A stretch of 36,683 nucleotides of DNA from DATKKM01 sp035542855 (GTDB lineage: Bacteria; Chloroflexota; Dehalococcoidia; SM23-28-2; RBG-16-64-32): contig DATKKM010000005.1 of assembly GCA_035542855.1 (NCBI GenBank), positions 1 to 36,683 on the forward strand, given 5' to 3'. Numbering within the stretch: the stretch's first letter is position 1; each line of letters begins with the position of its first letter. The translations under genes were made by a program, and so were the position numbers. Positions 31,666 to 36,683 of the stretch are shown here, in pieces. Below the pieces are notes generated by a model that worked only from the letters and a program-made list of their open reading frames with translations, had not been told where the DNA came from and ran no database searches.

Positions 31666-31666
31666 C

Positions 31667-32854
31667 ATGCCTGACTACGACATCATCACGGTAGGCGGCG
31701 GAATCGGCGGGGCGGCTATCGCCGGGGCCATGGCGGCGCGAGGTTACAGGGTGCTGGTCCTAGAGCGCGAGACGAAGTTCAAGGACCGCGTGCGCGGGGA
31801 GTGGATGGCCCCCTGGGGCGTGGCCGAGACGAAGGAGCTGGGCATCTACGAAGCGCTGATGGCCGCCGGGGCCCACCACCCGCCGGTGATCGCCGCCCGC
31901 GCAGGCCCGGCTGAGCTGCCGCAGCGCAACCTGGTCACGGAATCCGCCCTGGGGCTGCCGCCGCTCACCATGTACCACCCGGACTTGCAGGAAGCTGCCC
32001 TGGCGGCGGCGCAGGCCGCAGGCGCCGAAGTCCGGCGCGGCGCCAAGGCGACCGGCGTGATCCCCGGCAAAGAACCCGCAGTGGAAGTCGATGGGCGGAA
32101 GCTGAGCGCCAGGCTGGTCGTCGGCGCGGACGGGCGGAACTCGCTGGTGCGCAAGTGGGGCAACTTCGTAGCGACGGAGCACGAGGCGCAGCAGGTGCTG
32201 GCGGGCGTGCTCCTGGACAACCTTGCGGTGGATGACCAGAAAAACAACATCATCTTCAACCCGTTCCTCAGCCAGATCGCCTTCGTCTTCCCCCAGAAGG
32301 GCGGGACGAAGGCGCGGGCGTACTGGGGCTGCCGGACGGCGGCGGGTACGCGCCTGCAGGGGGACGGCGACTTCCAGAGGCTGATTGATCTCAGCATCCA
32401 GACCGGCGCCCCCGCCGAGCTTTTCGCCGGTGCAACACAGGGCGGACCCATCGCCACCTTCGAAGGCTATGACTCCTACGTGGAGCACCCGTATAAGGAC
32501 GGCATCGCTCTCGTCGGGGACGCCGCGCAGACGAGCGACCAAACGTGGGGCCAGGGCCTTTCGATCACACTCAAGGCCGCCCGCTTGCTGCGCGACGCCC
32601 TGCTGGCGAACGACGACTGGGACGCGGCGGGGCACAAGTACGCCGAAGCCGCCAACGAGTCCTTCCAGCACATCCGCCAGGTGGAGGACTGGATGACGCT
32701 GATCATGATGAACCCGGACGAGGAGGGCCAGGCAGCGCGCGCGAAGGCGCTGCCGAAGATCGCCGTCGACCCAGGCGTCTTGCCGGACACGCACATGGTG
32801 GGGCCGGAGCTATCCCCGGCAGACAAGACCGCATACGACAAGCTCTTCGGATAA
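31667..32854 (+). CDS. FAD-dependent monooxygenase (UbiH/PHBH-like)
   Basis: A 395-residue group A flavoprotein monooxygenase. GGGIGG (10-15) binds the FAD ADP moiety, GADGRNS is the middle DG motif, and GDAAQTSDQTWGQGLS is the GD motif that contacts the FAD ribose. These enzymes hydroxylate or epoxidise organic substrates with NAD(P)H and oxygen; the substrate pocket (about 180-270) gives no obvious clue. A strong GGAGGAG overlaps the end of the upstream cyclase gene and the ATG is one base past its stop, so this enzyme is co-expressed with the two cyclase fusions. It may produce or remove the compound they sense. Confidence 0.9.
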   Translation: MPDYDIITVGGGIGGAAIAGAMAARGYRVLVLERETKFKDRVRGEWMAPWGVAETKELGIYEALMAAGAHHPPVIAARAGPAELPQRNLVTESALGLPPLTMYHPDLQEAALAAAQAAGAEVRRGAKATGVIPGKEPAVEVDGRKLSARLVVGADGRNSLVRKWGNFVATEHEAQQVLAGVLLDNLAVDDQKNNIIFNPFLSQIAFVFPQKGGTKARAYWGCRTAAGTRLQGDGDFQRLIDLSIQTGAPAELFAGATQGGPIATFEGYDSYVEHPYKDGIALVGDAAQTSDQTWGQGLSITLKAARLLRDALLANDDWDAAGHKYAEAANESFQHIRQVEDWMTLIMMNPDEEGQAARAKALPKIAVDPGVLPDTHMVGPELSPADKTAYDKLFG

Positions 32855-32877
32855 ACCCACGCGCGGCTGATTCGGCG

Positions 32878-32883
32878 TAGAAT
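32878..32883 (+). promoter_or_regulatory. -10 box before the DUF4242-cyclase gene
   Basis: TAGAAT, nine bases before ATG at 32893, with no Shine-Dalgarno. The context matches that at 28915-28920. Confidence 0.45.
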
Positions 32884-32892
32884 ACAGTAACC

Positions 32893-33717
32893 ATGCCGCT
32901 GTTTATGGACCGCCACCGGGCCCCGTCCGGCACAATGCCAGAAGACATTGCCGCCGCCCACATGCTGGACCTCGCCGTCGAAAAGCAGTACGGCGTTCGC
33001 TACCTCACGTACTGGTTCGACAAGGACAACGGCGGCATCTTCTGCCTGGCCGACGCCCCCAACGCGGAAGCCGCAGTCCGCGTCCACCGTGAAGCGCACG
33101 GCATGGAACCGGAAGAGATCATCGAAGTGGTGCCGGGCGCCGTCAACGACTACCTGGGGCGCTCCGCCGACCCCCCTGGCCACGAGCCCGGCCAACCGCT
33201 CAGCGATAGCGCTTTCCGCACCATAGTGTTCACGGACATGGCCGGCTCCACCCGGCTCACGCAGCGCCTGGGCGACGAGGGCGCGATGGAGTTCCTGCGC
33301 CTGCACAACGACGTGGTGCGCTCCGCCCTGCGCGAGCACCAGGGCAACGAGGTGAAGCACACCGGCGACGGCATCATGGCTTGCTTCGTCTCCGTGACCG
33401 ACGCCCTTGAGTGCACCATCGCCATCCAGCGCTCCCTCCGGGACCACAACGCCGCACGCGAATCAGACCAGCTCCTGGTGCGTATTGGACTGAGCGCCGG
33501 CGAGCCCGTCTCCGACAGCGGCGACCTCTTCGGCGCGGTGGTGCAACTGGCGCGCCGCATCTGCGACGTCGCCGAGCCGGGATCGATCTACGCCTCCAAC
33601 GTCGTGCGGGAGCTGTGCATCGGCAAGAGCTACCGCTTCAAGGACCGCGGCGAATCGGCGCTGAAGGGGTTCGACGCACCCCAGCGCGTCCATGAGCTGC
33701 ACTGGCTGCCGGAATAG
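32893..33717 (+). CDS. DUF4242 (nickel-binding SCO4226-like) domain fused to class III adenylate cyclase
   Basis: A 274-residue fusion. Residues 1-85 match DUF4242 proteins (MPLFMDRH, AAHMLDLAVEKQYGVRYL, VHREAHGMEPEEIIEV); the Streptomyces member SCO4226 is described as nickel-binding, so His8, His23, His65 and His69 are candidate ligands. After a linker rich in Pro and His (90-105) comes the cyclase domain, with Asp115 (VFTDMAGST), Lys155 and Asp159 (HTGDGIMACF) and Arg221; the usual Asn is Gln218. It could be a metal-responsive cAMP synthase. It closely resembles the two hydrolase-cyclase fusions just upstream, so the cyclase modules have probably been duplicated and shuffled. Confidence 0.88.
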   Translation: MPLFMDRHRAPSGTMPEDIAAAHMLDLAVEKQYGVRYLTYWFDKDNGGIFCLADAPNAEAAVRVHREAHGMEPEEIIEVVPGAVNDYLGRSADPPGHEPGQPLSDSAFRTIVFTDMAGSTRLTQRLGDEGAMEFLRLHNDVVRSALREHQGNEVKHTGDGIMACFVSVTDALECTIAIQRSLRDHNAARESDQLLVRIGLSAGEPVSDSGDLFGAVVQLARRICDVAEPGSIYASNVVRELCIGKSYRFKDRGESALKGFDAPQRVHELHWLPE

Positions 33718-33789
33718 ACGCGCTCCCCCGCTAGTGCTATCGTGCCCGGTGCACCGCCAGTTGGCGGATGCTGAACATCGGGGAGCAAT

Positions 33790-35148
33790 ATGGCCTCTTC
33801 TGACACAACACAGGTCGCGATCGTTGGCGCCGGGTTCGCCGGTCTCACAGCCGCGCGGGAGCTGACGAAGCGCGGCATCGACGTCCGCGTCCTGGAGGCG
33901 CGGGACCGCGTGGGCGGCCGCACCTGGACGCTGCGCAAGGACGGCTACTGGCTGGATCTGGGCGGGCAGTGGACCGGCCCGGGACAGGACCGGATCATCG
34001 CCCTCGGCGCGGAGATGGGCGTCGCCAGCTTCCCCACCTGGCCTGAAGGCGAGCACCTGCAGTACACGGAAGGGATGGGTATGCGCCGCTGGACGGGCGC
34101 CGTCCCCACGACCGACATGGAGACGATGAGCAAGACGGTGCAGGCGATCATGGCCTTCGACCAGCTCACGCACGAGATACCGGTCGAAGCGCCGTGGAAC
34201 GCCCCGCACGCCCGCGAATGGGACGGGATGACCATGCAGGGCTGGATCGACCAGAATGTCGAGTCGCCCAGGGCCCGCGACCAGATGACCACGGCGATCG
34301 AGGCCGTCTTTGCCGCGGAGCCGCACGACGTATCGCTGCTGCACGCGCTCTTCTACGCCAAGGCCGGCGGCGGCATGCTGTACCTCGTCTCGACCGAGGG
34401 CGGCGCTCAGGCCGACCGCTTCGACGGCGGCATGCAGCTCGTCGCCGAGAAGGTGGCCGCCGAGCTGGGCGAGCGCGTGCGCCTCTCGTCGCCGGTGCGC
34501 CGCATCTCGCAGGAGAACGGAAGTGTGACGGTGGAGGCGGACGGCGTCAGCGTCAAGGCGAAGCTCTGCGTCGTCACCGCGCCGCCATCGCTGGCCGGCC
34601 GGATCGACTACTCGCCCGCCATGCCGCCCCTGCGGGACCACCTGACCAGCCGCTCCCCGATGGGCAGCGTGATCAAGGTCTACGCGATCTACGATACGCC
34701 CTGGTGGCGCGAGGAAGGCCTCTCCGGCCGCGTCGTCAGCGACACCGGGCCCATCAAGGTCGTGTTCGACAACAGCACGCCGGAAGGCAAGCCCGGCATG
34801 CTGATGGGGTTCATCGAGGGCGGCGACGGACGCCGGCTCGCCAACATCGACGCGGCGGAGCGGCGCAAGCTGGCGCTGGAGTGCTTCGTGCGCTACTTCG
34901 GGGACAAGGCCGCGAAGCCCGCCGAGTACATCGAAGGCAACTGGCCCGCCGAACAGTGGAGCCGCGGCTGCTACGGCGCCGTCTTCCCTGCCGGAACGCT
35001 GGTATCGTGCGGCACGGCCCTGCGGGAGCCCGTGGGGCGCATCCACTGGGCCGGCACGGAGACATCGGAAGAATTCCCCGGGTACGTGGACGGTGCAGTG
35101 CGCTCCGGTGAGCGGGTAGCCCGTGAGGTGGCGGAGATCCTGGACTGA
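33790..35148 (+). CDS. Flavin-containing amine oxidase
   Basis: A 452-residue FAD amine oxidase. AIVGAGFAGLTAARELTKRG (10-29) is the Rossmann motif, followed by VLEARDRVGGRTWT, the second FAD contact. The C-terminal IHWAGTETSEEFPGYVDGAV is the family signature. It resembles monoamine oxidases and putrescine oxidases, oxidising an amine to an aldehyde and releasing hydrogen peroxide; the precise amine is unknown. GGGGAG precedes the ATG at good distance. The gene is separated from the cyclase fusion by a 72-base gap and has its own apparent ribosome site; a hairpin lies 12 bases after the stop. Confidence 0.92.
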   Translation: MASSDTTQVAIVGAGFAGLTAARELTKRGIDVRVLEARDRVGGRTWTLRKDGYWLDLGGQWTGPGQDRIIALGAEMGVASFPTWPEGEHLQYTEGMGMRRWTGAVPTTDMETMSKTVQAIMAFDQLTHEIPVEAPWNAPHAREWDGMTMQGWIDQNVESPRARDQMTTAIEAVFAAEPHDVSLLHALFYAKAGGGMLYLVSTEGGAQADRFDGGMQLVAEKVAAELGERVRLSSPVRRISQENGSVTVEADGVSVKAKLCVVTAPPSLAGRIDYSPAMPPLRDHLTSRSPMGSVIKVYAIYDTPWWREEGLSGRVVSDTGPIKVVFDNSTPEGKPGMLMGFIEGGDGRRLANIDAAERRKLALECFVRYFGDKAAKPAEYIEGNWPAEQWSRGCYGAVFPAGTLVSCGTALREPVGRIHWAGTETSEEFPGYVDGAVRSGERVAREVAEILD

Positions 35149-35160
35149 GCGGCGGGCAGT

Positions 35161-35217
35161 GGGCGATGGGCAACGGGTAATCGCCCGGCAGCCCCCCACC
35201 CAATCGCCCGTCACCCG
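35161..35217. repeat. Low-complexity inverted repeat (GGGCGAT/ATCGCCC)
   Basis: GGGCGAT (35161-35167) pairs with ATCGCCC (35180-35186), and a further CAATCGCCCGTCACCC is at 35201-35216. The composition is repetitive (GGG and CCC runs). It lies between the amine oxidase stop and the SDR ribosome site and may be a terminator or a decayed dispersed repeat. Confidence 0.5.
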
Positions 35218-35230
35218 AAAGGAGGCCGCT

Positions 35231-36031
35231 ATGGCCACAGCAACTAAGCCCCGGAACGCAGCGAAGACGGCAGCCGGCAAAGGCACGACAATCGTCACCG
35301 GCGCGTCTTCGGGCATCGGCGAGGAGTTCGGGCGGCAGCTGGCCCAGCGCGGCTATCGCGTCGTGCTCGTCGCTCGGCGGCGGGACCGGCTGGAGAAGCT
35401 GGCGCAGGAGATTGGCGATGCGGAGATCATCGAGGCCGACCTGAGCACGCCGTCCGGCGTCGCCGCTGTCGAGGAGCGCATCGCCAGGGGCGATATCGAC
35501 GTGCTGGTGAACAATGCCGGCTTCGGCACAAACGGTGACTTCGCGGAGCTGCCGCTGGAGCGCGAGCTGGAGGAGATCGACCTCAACGTCCGCGCGCTGA
35601 CACAGCTCTCGCACGCGGCCCTGGGCCCGATGAAGGCGCGGCGCAGCGGCACGATCATCAACGTCGGCTCCACCGGCTCCTTCCAGCCGGTGCCCTACAT
35701 GTCCACATACGCTGCGACCAAGGCCTACGTCCTCTACTTCAGTGAAGGGCTGCACGAAGAGGCGAAAGCCTACGGCGTCACCGTCACCTGCCTGACGCCG
35801 GGGCCCGTCAAGACGGAGTTCCAGACAGTCGCCGGCGTCGACGAGAAGAGCTTGCCGGCCGGCTGGTCGACGCCCCGGCAGGTGGTGAAGCTGGCGCTCA
35901 ACGCGGCGAAGTCCGGCAGCGCCATCGCCGTGCCGGGCATGTACAACAAGGCCACGGCCAACATCTCACGGGTCGCCCCGAGGTTCATGGTCCGCAAGAT
36001 ATCGGGACGCATGTTCAAGAAGAAGGAGTAG
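35231..36031 (+). CDS. Short-chain dehydrogenase/reductase
   Basis: A 266-residue SDR. After a 16-residue Lys/Ala-rich extension, TGASSGIGEE is the cofactor loop, followed by VLVARRRDRLEKLA, where Arg residues after the second strand favour NADPH. NNAGFG and the catalytic Ser (NVGSTGS), Tyr and Lys (YMSTYAATK) are present. The ending GRMFKKKE lacks the FabG-type dimer tail and resembles the SDR subgroup acting on lipids or larger alcohols. The ATG at 35231 is preferred over upstream in-frame codons because AAAGGAGG (35218-35225) precedes it. The small unknown gene after it starts four bases past the stop. Confidence 0.9.
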   Translation: MATATKPRNAAKTAAGKGTTIVTGASSGIGEEFGRQLAQRGYRVVLVARRRDRLEKLAQEIGDAEIIEADLSTPSGVAAVEERIARGDIDVLVNNAGFGTNGDFAELPLERELEEIDLNVRALTQLSHAALGPMKARRSGTIINVGSTGSFQPVPYMSTYAATKAYVLYFSEGLHEEAKAYGVTVTCLTPGPVKTEFQTVAGVDEKSLPAGWSTPRQVVKLALNAAKSGSAIAVPGMYNKATANISRVAPRFMVRKISGRMFKKKE

Positions 36032-36035
36032 CCCC

Positions 36036-36434
36036 ATGGGCAAGAACGGTAAGAACGGCAAGAACGGCAAGCCGGGCAAGGAAGATGCCGGCATCATCCT
36101 GAAACTGGCGGAGCTTTCCGCGTTGATGAACACGCAGGCCGGCTCCGAGTTGATCTGGAACCCGGAGTTCCAGGCGGACCCGGCCAAGCACGGCCCGGGC
36201 ACGCCGGAGCACACGGCGCTCATGCAGCTGATGCGCTGGATGGAGACCATCGGGACGCTGTACCGCAACGGTCTGATCAACGAGGACCTGTTATTCGACT
36301 GGCTGGGGATTACCGGCACCTGGGACCGCGTGAGGCCGATCGCCCTCGCCATCCGCGAGCACGTCGGGCCCGCCATGTGGGAGAACTTCGAGTACATGGC
36401 CGAGCACCAGCGCGACTGGAAGCCGAAGCGCTAA
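36036..36434 (+). CDS. Small protein of unknown function with Gly-Lys-Asn repeats
   Basis: A 132-residue protein with an unusual N-terminus, MGKNGKNGKNGKPGKED, built from a nine-base repeat. The rest is helical with several Trp residues (WNPEF, LMRWMETIG, WLGITGTWDRV, AMWENFEYM, WKPKR). This recalls small cytoplasmic proteins found near membrane or redox enzymes, but I cannot name a family. It follows the SDR gene by four bases, so it is probably co-translated. The basic repeat is probably disordered and could bind nucleic acid or phospholipid. Confidence 0.75.
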   Translation: MGKNGKNGKNGKPGKEDAGIILKLAELSALMNTQAGSELIWNPEFQADPAKHGPGTPEHTALMQLMRWMETIGTLYRNGLINEDLLFDWLGITGTWDRVRPIALAIREHVGPAMWENFEYMAEHQRDWKPKR

Positions 36435-36484
36435 TAGCGCGGGCCGCCCGGGTCAGGGCTGAGACCAGACTTACAAAATGTAGC

Positions 36485-36502
36485 GGCGACCTTCCGGTCG
36501 CC
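36485..36502. repeat. Short palindromic element GGCGACC-TTCC-GGTCGCC
   Basis: A 7-bp perfect stem with a TTCC loop, in the gap between the small unknown gene and the partial SDR. It resembles REP-type intergenic palindromes; the copy number is unknown. Confidence 0.6.
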
Positions 36503-36544
36503 ACGGGGAGGGTGGGGACACTCGCCCGCCAGAGGGAGACACAC

Positions 36545-36683
36545 ATGGGCAAGCTAGACGGCAAGACAGCGATCGTGACCGGCGCCAGTTCCGGCATCGG
36601 CCTGGCGATCGCGCAGGCGCTGGCGGCGGAAGGCGCGGCGGTGGTGCTGGCCGGGCGCACGATGGCGCCGATGGAAGAAGCCG
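36545..36683 (+). CDS. Short-chain dehydrogenase/reductase, N-terminal fragment (window edge)
   Basis: The first 46 codons of an SDR, cut off by the end of the window. MGKLDGKTAIVTGASSGIG contains the cofactor loop TGASSGIG, and AAVVLAGRT gives the second strand with an Arg that favours NADPH. The catalytic region lies outside the window. GAGGGAG upstream is the ribosome site. It would be the third SDR in this window. Confidence 0.9.
   Translation, partial: MGKLDGKTAIVTGASSGIGLAIAQALAAEGAAVVLAGRTMAPMEEA

Noticed and set aside
33463..35316. 617-residue minus-strand ORF opposite the amine oxidase
   Set aside because: Antisense shadow; the plus-strand flavoenzyme carries complete FAD motifs.

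Overview
The window is GC-rich bacterial chromosome with short intergenic gaps. Short-chain dehydrogenases, flavoenzymes, class III adenylate cyclases fused to alpha/beta-hydrolase folds, secreted proteins with dockerin-like tails and promoters lying almost on top of start codons suggest a Chloroflexota (Dehalococcoidia-like) or similar environmental lineage. That placement is inference from gene style; there is no rRNA or marker gene here to settle it.

Layout. 1-4.1 kb: TPR protein (minus), tRNA-Pro(CGG), a short SppA-like S49 peptidase, two small proteins, then on the minus strand a MerR regulator and a TIM-barrel-like protein. 4.2-8.6 kb: SDR dehydrogenase, thiolase-fold acyltransferase, small unknown protein and aldehyde dehydrogenase, closed by a strong UUCG-loop terminator. 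8.6-12.3 kb: a secreted nidogen-like protein with a dockerin-like tail, then class II fumarase (fumC) behind a near-perfect CRP/FNR-type site and a dispersed repeat. 12.3-16.5 kb (minus): a peptide-type ABC importer (lipoprotein and two permeases, no ATPases) with a hairpin between binding protein and permeases and a long leader.

16.6-21.0 kb (minus) is the most unusual part. A 1097-residue MalT/SARP-like regulator (NTPase, TPR-type helical region, C-terminal winged helix plus BTAD) is followed, after its terminator, by three tandem copies of a 161-bp unit. Each unit carries GGCGAG direct repeats about one helical turn apart, a -10-like hexamer at a fixed distance, a Shine-Dalgarno and a 26-27 codon micro-ORF. 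Two copies are identical to the base. Behind the third copy lie two paralogous hydrophobic micro-ORFs and a 90-residue exported Cys protein, then a textbook terminator. The repeats look like SARP-type operators, so regulator and peptides may form an undescribed peptide or signalling system.

21.2-26.6 kb: secreted CAP-domain protein with an apparent ATC start and a dockerin-like tail; flavin reductase and EthD-like pair; a nucleotidyltransferase resembling aminoglycoside 2''-adenylyltransferases behind a 15-codon leader ORF whose codons can pair with the downstream Shine-Dalgarno; a class I amidotransferase; a NodI/NodJ-like ABC exporter. 26.6-28.9 kb: DsbA/FrnE-like protein, RidA, ketopantoate-reductase-like protein. 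28.9-33.7 kb: two tandem hydrolase-cyclase fusions with degraded hydrolase triads, an FAD monooxygenase, and a DUF4242-cyclase fusion. 33.8-36.7 kb: flavin amine oxidase, SDR, a small unknown protein and the start of another SDR cut by the window edge.

Themes: cAMP signalling (three cyclase domains plus two CRP-type palindromes), frequent apparently leaderless transcripts, and several very small genes that length-filtered annotation would miss.
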